DNA of 64,000 bases from Terriglobia bacterium. Its GTDB lineage: Bacteria > Acidobacteriota > Terriglobia > JAIQFV01. Each line of letters begins with the position of its first letter. Position 1 is the first letter of the stretch. Where the stretch lies: contig JAIQFY010000015.1 of NCBI GenBank assembly GCA_020072965.1, forward strand, positions 52,471 to 116,470, in the 5' to 3' direction. The notes below the pieces were generated by a model, which saw only the letters and a list, made by a program, of their open reading frames with translations, had not been told where the DNA came from and did not search any database. The position numbers were made by a program, and so were the translations under genes. Positions 10,292 through 20,309 of the stretch are shown one piece after another.

Positions 10292-11080
10292 ATGCTTAAC
10301 TATTTTAATTATTTCACCGAGGTCGAGGAATACTTCCAGCAAAAACGCGGTGCAGGAATGCTGTTGTCTACTCTGGACTGGGCTCTGATCGACACCTGGC
10401 GTGAGGCTGAAATTCCCCTTGAAATTATTTTTCGAGGCATCGATGCGACATTTGATAAATGGAACAAGCGGCGCGTGAAGACCCGACGTATTAATGGCCT
10501 GGCGTATTGCCTCCAGGAGGTGATGACGGCGTACGAGGAACACAAGGAAGCCGCTGTTGGAAAAGGCTCATCGACCGTGCAGGCGGCCCGAGAAGAACTC
10601 TTCAGTCCGCAGGAATTGAAGTCATTCTTTGAGGGTGTTCGAGCTTCCATTAAGGCAGCAGCGGAGAGCCTTCAAGGTCAATCCCCCGGAGCTCATGGGG
10701 CTCCCTCTGACGGCACGGAGGAGTCGACTATCCCACGAGTGGAAGATCCTCAGGCGCTGGCCGGGGATCTGGACAAGCTCGTCTCTTCTTTGGAACACCT
10801 GGAACAGGAATTCCTACCGGAAGGCAGTTTCCCGGGAATTGACTTCGAGCAATTGGAGCGTCGACTGGGGGCCGTCGAAGAGAAGATGCTCTCCGCGATT
10901 AAAAATGCAATCGATGACAGGACACTCGCCGACCTGGAGGCAGAAGCCGACCACGCCCTGGCGCCTTACCGGCAGAACATGCGGGCGGAGATGATTCAAA
11001 ACCTGCGGAAACAATTTATGCACAAACGGCTCCGGGAACATTGGTCTCTCCCCCGGCTGAGCCTCTTTCATTTACAGTGA
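10292..11080 (+). CDS. conserved protein of unknown function between coaX and the RlmD-like gene
   Basis: The 262-residue soluble protein opens MLNYFNYFTEVEEYF and has no signal peptide or membrane segment. The first 80 residues are aromatic-rich and well structured (LLSTLDWALIDTWREAEIPL, FDKWNKRR). The C-terminal half is helical and charged (LDKLVSSLEHLEQEF, LRKQFMHKRLREHW). I recognise the N-terminal pattern as common in Acidobacteriota next to such genes but know no function. Its stop codon overlaps the next gene's start (GTGA), which indicates translational coupling. The ORF extends upstream to 10124, but ATG 10292 starts the conserved part. Confidence 0.75.
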   Translation: MLNYFNYFTEVEEYFQQKRGAGMLLSTLDWALIDTWREAEIPLEIIFRGIDATFDKWNKRRVKTRRINGLAYCLQEVMTAYEEHKEAAVGKGSSTVQAAREELFSPQELKSFFEGVRASIKAAAESLQGQSPGAHGAPSDGTEESTIPRVEDPQALAGDLDKLVSSLEHLEQEFLPEGSFPGIDFEQLERRLGAVEEKMLSAIKNAIDDRTLADLEAEADHALAPYRQNMRAEMIQNLRKQFMHKRLREHWSLPRLSLFHLQ

Positions 11081-12303
11081 ACCCTCCAATTGAACTAACC
11101 ATCGACAAGCTCGTCCATGGCGGCTACGGCCTGGCCTTTAAAGGGGAACGGGCGTATTTCATTCTGAATGCCTTGCCCGGGGAATCAATCCGCGCCGAAA
11201 TCATCCGTGAAAAGAAGAACACGTCGTTCGGCAAGACTGTTGAAATACTCCATCCGTCTCCGCTGCGGATTGAGGCCCCCTGTCCTCATTTCATGCACTG
11301 TGGCGGTTGTCATCTCCAGCATCTTGAATACACGGAGCAACTCCGATTCAAAAGGGCAATTCTCGAAGAGACATTTCTGCGGATCGGCCAGATAAAGCTT
11401 GCGGATGTGGAAGTGATTGCAAGTCCTCCCTGGCACTACCGCACCCGCGCCCAGTTCAAGGTTATGAAACGGCCGGGGAATGTCCAGGTCGGCTTCTTTG
11501 CAGTGCAGTCGCACAGGCTCTGGGCGATCGATCAGTGTCCATTATTGGCTGACAGGTTGAATGAATTGCTCCGCGGTATTCAAGCGGAGCGAGAAGGGTT
11601 CCTCAAGCCGGATATTACAGCTGAGGAATTTCAGGTTCGGACGTCAGGGGATGAATCCCAGTGGGCGATGGATTTTGTAGGCCAGCCGCCGGAATTCGAA
11701 TTTGCAGAAGAGAGCGCGACTATGGTTCCTGACGGGAATCTCAATTATCAGACGCAGCACGGGAATTTTCGAGTGGGCAGCAATTCCTTTTTTCAGGTTA
11801 ATCGGTTTCTCCTGGAGCCGCTGGTTTCGAAAAGCATTGAAGGGGCTTCAGGATCCAAGGCCCTGGATTTGTTTTCCGGGGTCGGGTTGTTCACGGTGCC
11901 ACTCTCTCGAGATTTTGAACAGGTAGTAGCGATCGAAGAAAACCCGTATGCGGTGAGTGACCTGCAGGAAAACCTGAGAGCGAATGGATGTGCTAATGTT
12001 CAGGTCCTCGGAAGCGATGTATCGGTGATCCATCGCTGGGGCCCAAAGGATTGGGAGGACGTGGATTTTGTAGTGTTCGATCCGCCCCGGCAGGGGGTTG
12101 AACGCGGGGTCCTGGGGCAGTTTGTGAAACATCAAGTACCTGCGTGTGTCTATGTGTCGTGCGATCCGACGTCAATGGCTCGGGACCTGAAGATTCTTTG
12201 CGCGGGCGGGTATCAGATTACAAGTACACAGCTCTTTGATTTCTTTCCACAGACGTATCATTTCGAAACTTTAATCCGCCTTCGTCGGCCTATTTCCTCA
12301 TGA
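11077..12303 (+). CDS. TrmA/RlmD-type RNA 5-methyluridine methyltransferase
   Basis: SAM-dependent methyltransferase of the family that makes 5-methyluridine in 23S rRNA (RlmC/RlmD) or tRNA (TrmA). The 408-residue protein has an N-terminal TRAM-like domain, then a [4Fe-4S] cysteine set (C69, C75, C78 in CPHFMHCGGC and a fourth in DQCPLL). The methyltransferase core follows: LDLFSGVGLFTVPL, VVFDPPRQG and the catalytic-Cys motif VSCDPTSMARDL. The GTG at 11077 overlaps the upstream stop codon (GTGA). A TTG at 11041 is the alternative start. The Fe-S cysteines and TRAM domain favour an RlmD-like enzyme; which base is methylated cannot be read from sequence alone. Confidence 0.92.
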   Translation: MNPPIELTIDKLVHGGYGLAFKGERAYFILNALPGESIRAEIIREKKNTSFGKTVEILHPSPLRIEAPCPHFMHCGGCHLQHLEYTEQLRFKRAILEETFLRIGQIKLADVEVIASPPWHYRTRAQFKVMKRPGNVQVGFFAVQSHRLWAIDQCPLLADRLNELLRGIQAEREGFLKPDITAEEFQVRTSGDESQWAMDFVGQPPEFEFAEESATMVPDGNLNYQTQHGNFRVGSNSFFQVNRFLLEPLVSKSIEGASGSKALDLFSGVGLFTVPLSRDFEQVVAIEENPYAVSDLQENLRANGCANVQVLGSDVSVIHRWGPKDWEDVDFVVFDPPRQGVERGVLGQFVKHQVPACVYVSCDPTSMARDLKILCAGGYQITSTQLFDFFPQTYHFETLIRLRRPISS

Positions 12304-12458
12304 CGGTGCGATGATCAACCGGCAAACACCCTTCCGAACCTTCCTGAAAGAAATTGCTCAATTCCATAGGCGCTTTTGCATCCGGACGATTTCCTGATAG
12401 ACTTAGGCGCTGTTGATTTGCATCCCCCCCAATCTTCCATCTCCCCCTCCGTTGACCC

Positions 12459-15074
12459 ATGAAAGCTCCATTGCTTTGGGTTGCAGCCAGCTTCTGTGCG
12501 GGAATTGCGCTCTCGCCCCGGGTGGTGGGGCATATGCTTCTGCTCGCCTTCATTATTCTGGGACTTTTCATCCTGGCCGTCATCGGGCATCGTGCGAACT
12601 CCACTCAACTCGTGTGTCTCACCGTGTCCCTGATGTTCGCAGTGTTGGGGGTCCTCTGGATGGCGGTCGATGCGGCTGATTTCTCCCCGAATCACCTGAA
12701 GGTCCGGCTGGCACTCAAACAACTTGATTTGAGCCAGCCTTCCCGGGTGGTGGGCACGATGAATCGTGATCCGGTGAAAACCCCTTTTGGGTACCTTCTC
12801 CGATTCCGACTGCACACGCTTGAAAACGTCAGGAGACTTTATTCCGTTGCTGGCGACGTGCGCCTTGCGCTCCCGATGGATCAATTGAACGCATTACCGA
12901 GGCCATGTCCATTCCAGTATGGAGACACGGTTGAGGTCCTCGTTTCACTGCGAAAACCAAGGAGTTTCCGCAATCCGGGAAGTTTTGACTATGCAGCTCA
13001 GCTGGAGCGGGAGGGGATCTTTCTGGTGGGAAACATCAAGTCGAAGCGTCTGCTCGAGAAGACGGGGGGTGGAGGAGGATCTCGCTGGGTCGATCTAATT
13101 TATCGTGTCCGTCATCGTCTGGATGCTGAAATCGACCGGGCTTATGCCCATGAGGACGGAACGCTGACTCCCGCCGGAGCAGCCCTGAAAGCAATCCTGC
13201 TTGGCAACCGCTATTTCCTGGACCGCTCTCTGGAGCAGGATTTCCAAGCGACGGGAATCTACCACGTTCTGGTCATCGCCGGCCTGCATGTGGGAATTAT
13301 CGCGTGGTTCCTCTTCATGCTCCTGCGGTGGTTTCGGATACCGCGTTCCGTCGCGACCCTATTTATTATTCTGTTCCTGGTGTCTTATGCATGGATGGTT
13401 GAAGCTCGAACCCCGATTGTGAGAGCCGTGATCATGGCGTCGACCTACCTGCTTGCCTCGCTCCTGGAAAGAGACCATTCGCCGCTGAATGCCATCGGGC
13501 TGGCGGGCCTGCTCATTTGTTGTTGGCAGCCCGGTCAGCTCTATGATCCCGGATTTCAACTCTCCTTCGCCTGCGTGCTTTCCATTGCCACAATGGGGAC
13601 TCCACTGGTAAGTCGATGGATACTCCCCCGAGTCCGGGCTCTCGAAGAACTGGAAGACGTGGGCCGGGATATCCACCTCTCGCCCGCACAGGCGGCCCAG
13701 CGAGTGAGCCTGCGTTTTAGAGTGGAGGAATTCAACGAGCGTCGTGTACTTCGAACCCTTTCCCCCAAGTTGATTGGATGGTGTTATGTTCAGACCCATC
13801 GTGTGGTACTCCGGGTGGCCTCGCTGTTCGTATTCTCGATGGCGATCCAGGCGTCCTTTACCTTGCTTATGGCGGTCTATTTCAACCGAGCCTCCTTGTC
13901 AGCGCCCCTTCTAAACCTCATTGCGATTCCCCTTATGGGGGTCGTCGTGCCGCTGGGGCTCATTGAGCTGGCAGTTTCTTTCCTCAGTCATGCCATGGCT
14001 GACTTTCTTGCCTGGGGTGTCTCCCTTGGATTGGCCTCGTTGATTGCGATCAGCCACCGGGCAGCATCGATAGGAGCCATGAATGTCCGCGTCATGACCC
14101 CACCACTATCGCTTCAACTCGTCTATTTGATTTTCATTCTTGTATTCGCCTGCAGCACCTGGTTCAGGTTTAAGAGGATAATGTGTGTCAGCGGATTAGT
14201 CGTCATCGGGGCCGTGCTGATGGTCTTCTTTTCTCCGTTCCCTCCGGCAAAAAACTCTCCGGGATTAACGTTGACGGTTTTGGATGTTGGACAGGGTGAT
14301 TCAATGTTGATTCAGTTTCCGGAGGGTCAGTTGATGCTGGTCGATGGTGGGGGGCTTGCGGCCGCCGGCTTTCATGAAGGCCAGCAGGAACATCGGATCG
14401 ACATTGGCGAGGATGTGGTCCTGCCGTACCTGTGGAACCAAAGAGTCAAACGATTGGACTATATCGTCCTGACTCATGCGCATAGTGACCATTTGTCAGG
14501 ATTGATCCCAGTGATGAAGCATTGTTCTGTGGGTGAACTGTGGATCGGTGATCTCCCCTCGGTCCCGCTTGTGAGGGAACTGCTGGATATAGCAAGAAGC
14601 CGCGGTGTCAGGGTGCGCGTGGTAAGGCGGGGAGAAAGGTACCTTGAAGGTGGGGCCGAGATTTTCATCCTTTCCGCCGGTCGGGGAATTGCTCATTTGG
14701 ACGAAGCAAATGACGCGGATGCAGTTGTCCTGGGCCTCCAATTCGGGCACACTGCCATGATGTTGATGGCGGACCTCGGGAGTGCAATGGAAAAGGGGAT
14801 ATCTATTGAGAGCATGTCAGGGCTCGAATCCACCTTGTTGAAGGTGGCGCACCACGGCAGTAAAACCGCGACCAGTGAGGACATGCTGGCGATATTGAAG
14901 CCCGGGGTCGCCATTATTTCCGTGGCATCACCCAGCCCCTTTGGGCATCCCAGCCCCGAAGTGTTGGAACGGCTCGCGCGTCATCACGTCGCGGTGTATC
15001 AGACAGGCATCGATGGCGCCCTCGAGGCGAACAGCGATGGGCAAAAATGGATGGTGAAAAAGTTGATGCCTTAA
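12459..15074 (+). CDS. comEC: ComEC/Rec2 competence membrane channel
   Basis: Inner-membrane channel that passes single-stranded DNA into the cytoplasm during natural transformation. The 871-residue protein has the full three-part layout. First comes an N-terminal membrane/OB-like region (about 1-230), then the Competence domain with many helices and the conserved GLHVGIIAWF and RTPIVRAVIMA. Last is a C-terminal metallo-beta-lactamase-like domain (about 605-871) with VLDVGQGDSMLI, LTHAHSDHLSGL and KVAHHGSKTA. An insertion of about 60 charged residues (LEELEDVGRDIHLS onward) splits the Competence domain. No other competence genes are nearby. No clear Shine-Dalgarno precedes the ATG. Confidence 0.94.
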   Translation: MKAPLLWVAASFCAGIALSPRVVGHMLLLAFIILGLFILAVIGHRANSTQLVCLTVSLMFAVLGVLWMAVDAADFSPNHLKVRLALKQLDLSQPSRVVGTMNRDPVKTPFGYLLRFRLHTLENVRRLYSVAGDVRLALPMDQLNALPRPCPFQYGDTVEVLVSLRKPRSFRNPGSFDYAAQLEREGIFLVGNIKSKRLLEKTGGGGGSRWVDLIYRVRHRLDAEIDRAYAHEDGTLTPAGAALKAILLGNRYFLDRSLEQDFQATGIYHVLVIAGLHVGIIAWFLFMLLRWFRIPRSVATLFIILFLVSYAWMVEARTPIVRAVIMASTYLLASLLERDHSPLNAIGLAGLLICCWQPGQLYDPGFQLSFACVLSIATMGTPLVSRWILPRVRALEELEDVGRDIHLSPAQAAQRVSLRFRVEEFNERRVLRTLSPKLIGWCYVQTHRVVLRVASLFVFSMAIQASFTLLMAVYFNRASLSAPLLNLIAIPLMGVVVPLGLIELAVSFLSHAMADFLAWGVSLGLASLIAISHRAASIGAMNVRVMTPPLSLQLVYLIFILVFACSTWFRFKRIMCVSGLVVIGAVLMVFFSPFPPAKNSPGLTLTVLDVGQGDSMLIQFPEGQLMLVDGGGLAAAGFHEGQQEHRIDIGEDVVLPYLWNQRVKRLDYIVLTHAHSDHLSGLIPVMKHCSVGELWIGDLPSVPLVRELLDIARSRGVRVRVVRRGERYLEGGAEIFILSAGRGIAHLDEANDADAVVLGLQFGHTAMMLMADLGSAMEKGISIESMSGLESTLLKVAHHGSKTATSEDMLAILKPGVAIISVASPSPFGHPSPEVLERLARHHVAVYQTGIDGALEANSDGQKWMVKKLMP

Positions 15075-15202
15075 ACGGGGAACGGGGATTTCACAGAAAC
15101 TCGCAAGGCGCATTGCGGGGGGAGTCTTGCAGTTGCTGGCGGCGGTGTGGGGCCCGGCAGGGCTTGATTCCATCGGCCTTCCCCGCATCCCGACGGACGG
15201 TT

Positions 15203-17944
15203 TCAGCGGATATCCGGGTTTTCGATAGCCCCGAAAAAGATGCTATTTAGGAACAGGCGGGACGTTCCTTCCCAGAAAGACCTGAAGTTTGGGTCATCAC
15301 CGTAAAGGATGACGTGTCCCCGTCCAATGTTTTCGCGGATCAAGTAGGCTGTGTTCGGGAACTTTTTCAGGTTGTCATCCGTGATGAAGCCGCTCACCCG
15401 GAAATTTTCTTTTGGGTAGTAGCCCACATTGTCACCCTTGGAGGTGAGCGACAGAATCGGGCTTGTCATGTTGGCAATGACTACCTCCTTGCCATACCCA
15501 AAAGCCAAAGGGTGAGTATTATCGAGCTGAATCCTCATCAGGGCCCCGGGGATTCGGTCGGTCTGGGTCTTCTCCTCCTTCTGTTCCCAGGTCTTCAATT
15601 TGTCCGCCAGTTCCCGGGCTTCGTTCTCTTTTCGGCCTTTTTCGTCCTCGGGCGGGCGGCCAGGGGCTGATTCTGCGGGGCGGCCGGCAGGTACAGTGGG
15701 GCCCGTTTGAGCCGCCGCTTTCTCCTCCTCAATCCGAGCCTCTTCATCCCGTTTCAGCACGTAGCGATATGTCACGGAGGAGAGCCCCGACCTTTTTTCG
15801 GTTGCAAACACGGCGCCTCCCTTCAAGCCGATCAACGTTCCGCCGTCACGCACCCAGGCTTTGAGCCGGTCCGCCGTGCCGCGGTCGAACGAGCGGGAAT
15901 AGCCGCGTCCGGTTCCCTGGTCGTCAGGAAGAATGAGCACATTGTAATCCTTCAATTCGCCACCTCGGAGTTGATCAACCTTCACGGGCGTGAACTCGAT
16001 GCCATACTGATTGTCGAACATATTCCAAATGGCGCCGTACTCCGAGGGAGCGACCGGGGGCCCCGTCACAACAGCGATCCTGGGCTTACGGACCTCGCGG
16101 ACGAAATTGGATCCGAGATCGACTCCGGATTGGGAGAGCATGGTGTTCTCAGCATAGACGGCGACATGAAACTCCTTGGCAGCCGAAGCGATCCTCTCGT
16201 GAAGGTTTTCGTTGTTGCGCGCGACGGGGATAACGATCGATCCGGCCGTAAATTGTCGTCCCTGGATCATGAATGGCTTGAGCGCTACCGAAGCCTTGAT
16301 GTCTTCTCGGAGCAGGGTGATAAGTAACCGCGCTGCGGAATTAGTCTTCCACTCAAATACGTAGGCGGCCCTGGCCCTCCCGTCCACCCCGCCGGCCTCG
16401 AAGGTGGCCCGTTCGACAATCTGAGAGGCCGCCGAGACGGCGCCCTCGGAGTAGAACGCTTCGATTCCAAATGCCAAAGGCATGGACCATGCGGTAATGT
16501 CGTAAAAGAACTTTTCCTTTAATGTGGCCTCTGGTTCCAACAGGGCGCGTACCAGCCGGCCCAGCGGTTGGGCTACCCGGACCAGGTAGGTCCCCTCGGT
16601 AAATTGCTTTTCCGGGAAATTCGCCCCGAAATAGTCATGGATGCCGGTGACGGTAAAATTCTGAGTGGCCTTCATGACCTCGATACCCTGTGACAGAAGC
16701 AAGTTGATCAGCGATGCCGTTCGTTCAGGGTCACTGCCGACGGGAATCAAATAGGTCTTCACCGGACCGCGTTGCCCCTGGTCGAGGGTGTCCTGTTTGT
16801 CCTTATAGTAGTCCCGCAGCAGGGCCCCCCGGTTGTGTGCGGTCGTCTGAAGGGTGCTCATCGAACTGGCGATGTGATGGTCGATGCGGTCCCGGAGGGT
16901 AAGGAACGTTTCATCGCGGCGTTTGAACCGGAGCCCGCCCATTCCGCCTCCAGCCTGCTCATAGGTCATCCCAACCGCCCCGTTGAAGGCCGGCCAGGAA
17001 TCTCCGTAGGCGGGATAAAACAGATCGAAGTCTTCATGGGTAAAATACTGCCATCCGTGTGCATCAAAGGCTTTTGCGTTCTCTTCGCCAAAAATCTTCA
17101 GCCACTTGATGACCTGGGAGGAGATATTCGTATTGATGGGGAGGGCATTGGGAGGGAAGTAATAAGTGGATTCTACCCCCATTTCATGGTAGTCCACATG
17201 AACCTGGGGATTCCATTGCCGGTACATCCGGATCCGGTCCTGCGTTTCGCGTTGCGTCTGCCAGGCCCAGTCTCGATTCAAGTCGAAAAGGTAATGGTTA
17301 AACCGCCCCCCCGGCCAGTTTTCGCTGTGTTCAGCGGCATTGGGATCCGCAATGGGCCGGCGGCCAAGCTGTTGCTCGTAGAAATTGACATAGCGCTCAT
17401 GCCCGTCCGGGTTGACGAGTGGATCGATGATGGTCACGGTGTTTTCCAAAATGAACCGGGTGTCCGGATCAATACCCGCCGCCAGACGATAGATCACCGC
17501 TAAGGCAGCCTCGGCGCTGGAAGACTCGCTTCCGTGGACGTTGTAGCTCAGCCAGCACACCGGGGGAGTGCTGGAGACAATTGTTTCTGCCGCCTCAGGA
17601 TCCGTCCTTCGAGGATCGCTCAGCGCTTGCAGGTTTTTCTGGATGATATCAAGGCGCTTCTGATTTTCGGGGGCCGTGATGATCAGGAGATAGAGGGAGC
17701 GCCCTTCATAGGTTTCTCCATATTTGACAAGCTTGACCCGGTCGCTCAACCCTGCCACTGCCCGGTAATACAATTCCGCCTGGAAAAAGTGTGTGAACTG
17801 TTCTCCGATACCATGACCGATCACGGATTGGGGCGTCGGTACCTTCGGATCGAACTCCGCTTGTGCCTCGAGAGGGCGGGTTGGGGAAAGCATGACCAGA
17901 AGAACCAATAGAAGCAAGGCAGGAAACGAAGGGTTTCGAGACAT
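15203..17944 (-). CDS. secreted M14-family zinc carboxypeptidase
   Basis: The 913-residue exported protein (signal peptide about 1-27, cut near LEAQA) carries an M14 carboxypeptidase domain at about 35-370. Zinc ligands are seen as HGSE (in YNVHGSESSSAE) and the His of HVDYHEMG. The substrate-carboxylate region is NPDGHERY, and the catalytic Glu is in TYEQAGG. The rest is a long C-terminal region found in large M14 proteins of Acidobacteria and Bacteroidetes, with a GATase-like portion (LRGGELKDYNVLILPDDQG) and a charged Pro/Glu stretch near 760. It likely degrades peptides outside the cytoplasm. It lies about 100 bp downstream of the CtpA-type gene on the same strand. Confidence 0.9.
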   Translation of the reverse strand: MSRNPSFPALLLLVLLVMLSPTRPLEAQAEFDPKVPTPQSVIGHGIGEQFTHFFQAELYYRAVAGLSDRVKLVKYGETYEGRSLYLLIITAPENQKRLDIIQKNLQALSDPRRTDPEAAETIVSSTPPVCWLSYNVHGSESSSAEAALAVIYRLAAGIDPDTRFILENTVTIIDPLVNPDGHERYVNFYEQQLGRRPIADPNAAEHSENWPGGRFNHYLFDLNRDWAWQTQRETQDRIRMYRQWNPQVHVDYHEMGVESTYYFPPNALPINTNISSQVIKWLKIFGEENAKAFDAHGWQYFTHEDFDLFYPAYGDSWPAFNGAVGMTYEQAGGGMGGLRFKRRDETFLTLRDRIDHHIASSMSTLQTTAHNRGALLRDYYKDKQDTLDQGQRGPVKTYLIPVGSDPERTASLINLLLSQGIEVMKATQNFTVTGIHDYFGANFPEKQFTEGTYLVRVAQPLGRLVRALLEPEATLKEKFFYDITAWSMPLAFGIEAFYSEGAVSAASQIVERATFEAGGVDGRARAAYVFEWKTNSAARLLITLLREDIKASVALKPFMIQGRQFTAGSIVIPVARNNENLHERIASAAKEFHVAVYAENTMLSQSGVDLGSNFVREVRKPRIAVVTGPPVAPSEYGAIWNMFDNQYGIEFTPVKVDQLRGGELKDYNVLILPDDQGTGRGYSRSFDRGTADRLKAWVRDGGTLIGLKGGAVFATEKRSGLSSVTYRYVLKRDEEARIEEEKAAAQTGPTVPAGRPAESAPGRPPEDEKGRKENEARELADKLKTWEQKEEKTQTDRIPGALMRIQLDNTHPLAFGYGKEVVIANMTSPILSLTSKGDNVGYYPKENFRVSGFITDDNLKKFPNTAYLIRENIGRGHVILYGDDPNFRSFWEGTSRLFLNSIFFGAIENPDIR

Positions 17945-18046
17945 GAATCTCCTTCTTCAAGATCAGTCAGCAGGCACTCCGATCCACTGCGGAGTGGAGC
18001 GCTCTAAAACGATCGAACAGCATATCAATGGAATTTTACTGAGGGA

Positions 18047-19624
18047 TTACTTTGCCGTCCGCTCTGCTATGGCTCGCCGTGCACTTTCAGCCAGTGATTT
18101 CGCCTCGGGCATCACGGCAATGGCCTTCTGGACCTGTTCGTCCGAGTCCAGTGTCGTGCGGTAAGCCTCGACTTGTCCGAATTGGGATAAGAAGAGCTGG
18201 TACTTGATGGTCCGTTTAATGAATTCGAGGTTGTCCTGAATGTCGGCCTCCTGGAACCGGATTTTCTCGGAGTCCAGAAACTTTCGAAAATCGTTCAGCA
18301 CCAGCTCGTTGACCTCAAAGTCTTTGCCGATCTTGTCGTGTTCCGCGAGGAAATGGCTCGCAAAATTGAAGAACCCATATTTTTGGAGGAGCAGGGTTTG
18401 GAAACCGTTCACTTCAGGCGAGCGGACCTTGATATCCGGGGTAATGCCCCCTCCGCCAAACATCTCCCGGCCGCTGTCCGTCAGTTTGATCATGGTGGGT
18501 TGATTCTGGTCGTCCTTCTTCCCGTAGAAATAATCAAAGAAGGACTGGTTGTGGTAATCGCGTTGGATGAGGCGCCCACTCGGGGTATACCACTTCGCGA
18601 CGGTCAGGGCCAATCCCGTATGGTCCCCCAGAGGATACACGGTCTGAACCAATCCTTTTCCAAAGCTGGTTTCGCCCACAATCATGCCGCGATCATGATC
18701 TTGGATTGCGCCCGCGACGATCTCCGCGGCGCTGGCGCTGCCCGGATTGATCAGAACGACCAGGGGATAATGATGGTTGCCATTTCCATGCGGGGCAGTA
18801 AAACGTTGTTCCGGGTGGTTGCGGCCCTTGGTGTATACTATAAGCTGCCCTTTGTTAAGAAACGCATCCGCCACGCGGACGCCCTCGTTCAAGAGACCTC
18901 CGGGATTGTCGCGAAGGTCAAGGATCAATCCTTTCAGGGAGTCTTCCCCAATGGCTTGCAGCTTCTCGCTTAATTCCTTGTCGGTTGTTTCATTGAAATT
19001 GTTAATCCGGATGTAACCGATTCCGCCATCCAGTCGATAGGCGAAATCAATGCTCCGCCGGGGAATCTCATCCCGAGTGATCGTGAATTCAAAGGGTTCT
19101 TTGGCCCCTTCGCGCACTACAGTCACCTTGACCATCGTGCCCTTGGGCCCCTTGAGCAGACTGGCAACCTCGCTCGTGGAAAGGTTATCCGTGGATTTAT
19201 CATTGACCCGTGCGATAACATCGCCGGGTCGGATCCCCGCCCGGTAGGCGGGCGATCCCACGAAGGGCGCTACCACCACCACTTTCCCGTTGCGCGAAGC
19301 GACGGTCATCCCGACACCAAAGTATTTTCCCGTCTGTTCTTCCCGGAGCGCGCTGAAGGCCTTGGCGTCAAAGAAAGTGGAATGCGGATCGAGGGTGCGC
19401 AACATTCCGTTAATCGCGCTGTAAACCGACCTTTGAGAATCGACCTTTTCGGCGTAATTGGCCTCGACGAGGTCTAGCACCTGTGAAAACGTCTTCGTGA
19501 CCCCTTCCAGATCGTCAGGGGAGGTGGCTGAAGTGGCCAGCGCGTATTTGCCCAGTGTTCCTCCCAGGAGGGAGCACGCTGCAATCACCAAAATCAAAAT
19601 CCATCCTCGGCGTCCAAATTTCAT
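18047..19624 (-). CDS. CtpA-type S41 C-terminal processing protease
   Basis: The 525-residue exported serine protease has an N-terminal membrane anchor (about 7-30), a PDZ domain (about 100-180, GVGMTVASRNGKVVVVAPFVGSPAYRAGIRPGD) and an S41 protease domain. The Ser-Lys dyad is in NPGSASAAE (Ser near 298) and GETSFGKG (Lys 323). Family members trim C-termini of periplasmic proteins or cut peptidoglycan enzymes. The frame is open upstream to 19720, but ATG 19624 has AAGGAGA in front and starts the signal anchor. The C-terminal 130 residues are helical, as in longer CtpA/CtpB proteins. Confidence 0.94.
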   Translation of the reverse strand: MKFGRRGWILILVIAACSLLGGTLGKYALATSATSPDDLEGVTKTFSQVLDLVEANYAEKVDSQRSVYSAINGMLRTLDPHSTFFDAKAFSALREEQTGKYFGVGMTVASRNGKVVVVAPFVGSPAYRAGIRPGDVIARVNDKSTDNLSTSEVASLLKGPKGTMVKVTVVREGAKEPFEFTITRDEIPRRSIDFAYRLDGGIGYIRINNFNETTDKELSEKLQAIGEDSLKGLILDLRDNPGGLLNEGVRVADAFLNKGQLIVYTKGRNHPEQRFTAPHGNGNHHYPLVVLINPGSASAAEIVAGAIQDHDRGMIVGETSFGKGLVQTVYPLGDHTGLALTVAKWYTPSGRLIQRDYHNQSFFDYFYGKKDDQNQPTMIKLTDSGREMFGGGGITPDIKVRSPEVNGFQTLLLQKYGFFNFASHFLAEHDKIGKDFEVNELVLNDFRKFLDSEKIRFQEADIQDNLEFIKRTIKYQLFLSQFGQVEAYRTTLDSDEQVQKAIAVMPEAKSLAESARRAIAERTAK

Positions 19625-19703
19625 GCAGTCAATCTCCTTGAAAAGCAAAAACAAAGTATACCATAGAGGTATGAATGTGCTGGGAAAATAGATGCACGCG
19701 ACC

Positions 19704-19886
19704 CAGCGGTCAGCTTTCAATCGTCAGCCCTCGGCCCTCAGCAGTAGCAAAGAGAAGACTTTGCGCTGATTCATCGCCGGCAGGGACACGCCCTGGATCG
19801 GAGGGTCGTCTCACCGGACAATTCGAAGTAAGGCTACCGTCACCAATTCAAAGGCTGACCGCTGGGAGCTGAGTGCTGAAAGCTAA
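19704..19886. repeat. heptamer inverted-repeat element (NGCTGAY type), copy 2
   Basis: Arm 1 (19704-19748) contains GCGGTCAGC, TCGTCAGCC and CCTCAGC. Arm 2 (19853-19886) reads GGCTGACCGCTGGGAGCTGA and on to GTGCTGAAAGCT. The arms are inverted and about 104 nt apart. The element lies in the divergent gap between the CtpA-type gene and tatA. Confidence 0.75.
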
Positions 19887-19899
19887 CCCTGAGCTTCTC

Positions 19900-19928
19900 T
19901 TGACTTCACTGCATGCTTGAAATATCAT
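19900..19928 (+). promoter_or_regulatory. sigma-70-type promoter for tatA
   Basis: TTGACT (19900-19905), a 17-nt spacer and TATCAT (19923-19928) lie 57 nt before the tatA start and immediately after the heptamer repeat element. Confidence 0.65.
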
Positions 19929-19985
19929 CAGTGGGATTAGAGCGGAATAGGGTTGAGTTGAGTAGTGCAGGGTGTTGAGGAGACC

Positions 19986-20309
19986 ATGAATCTAGGGATG
20001 CCCGAACTGATTTTTATTTTTATCCTGGCACTGCTCATCTTTGGTCCCAAGAAGTTGCCGGAGTTGGGTAAGACGATCGGGAAAGGGCTCGCTGAATTCA
20101 AGAAAGCATCCAACGATTTGAAGAGTTCGCTCGAAGAGGAGATTAGTTCTGTCCGGACTACCGCCACGGACGCCTTAGGTGAACCCGCCAAACTCCTCGA
20201 GGGTGTTCTCGAAAGCAAGCCTGAAGAGAAGCCCGAGGTCAAGCCCGAATCCGTTCCTGCAAAAGAAATCCCTACTCCCACTGAAGGAAGCACCCCTAAC
20301 ATCGGATGA
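19986..20309 (+). CDS. tatA: twin-arginine translocase subunit TatA/E
   Basis: Forms the channel of the Tat system that exports folded proteins. The 107-residue product has the single N-terminal membrane helix (MPELIFIFILALLIFGPKKL), the conserved FGPKKLPELGK hinge and an amphipathic helix (IGKGLAEFKKASNDL). A charged Pro/Glu/Lys tail follows. The ATG at 19986 has GAGGAGA just upstream; a GTG at 19965 is less likely. The stop codon overlaps the tatC start (ATGA), so the two are translationally coupled. Confidence 0.95.
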   Translation: MNLGMPELIFIFILALLIFGPKKLPELGKTIGKGLAEFKKASNDLKSSLEEEISSVRTTATDALGEPAKLLEGVLESKPEEKPEVKPESVPAKEIPTPTEGSTPNIG

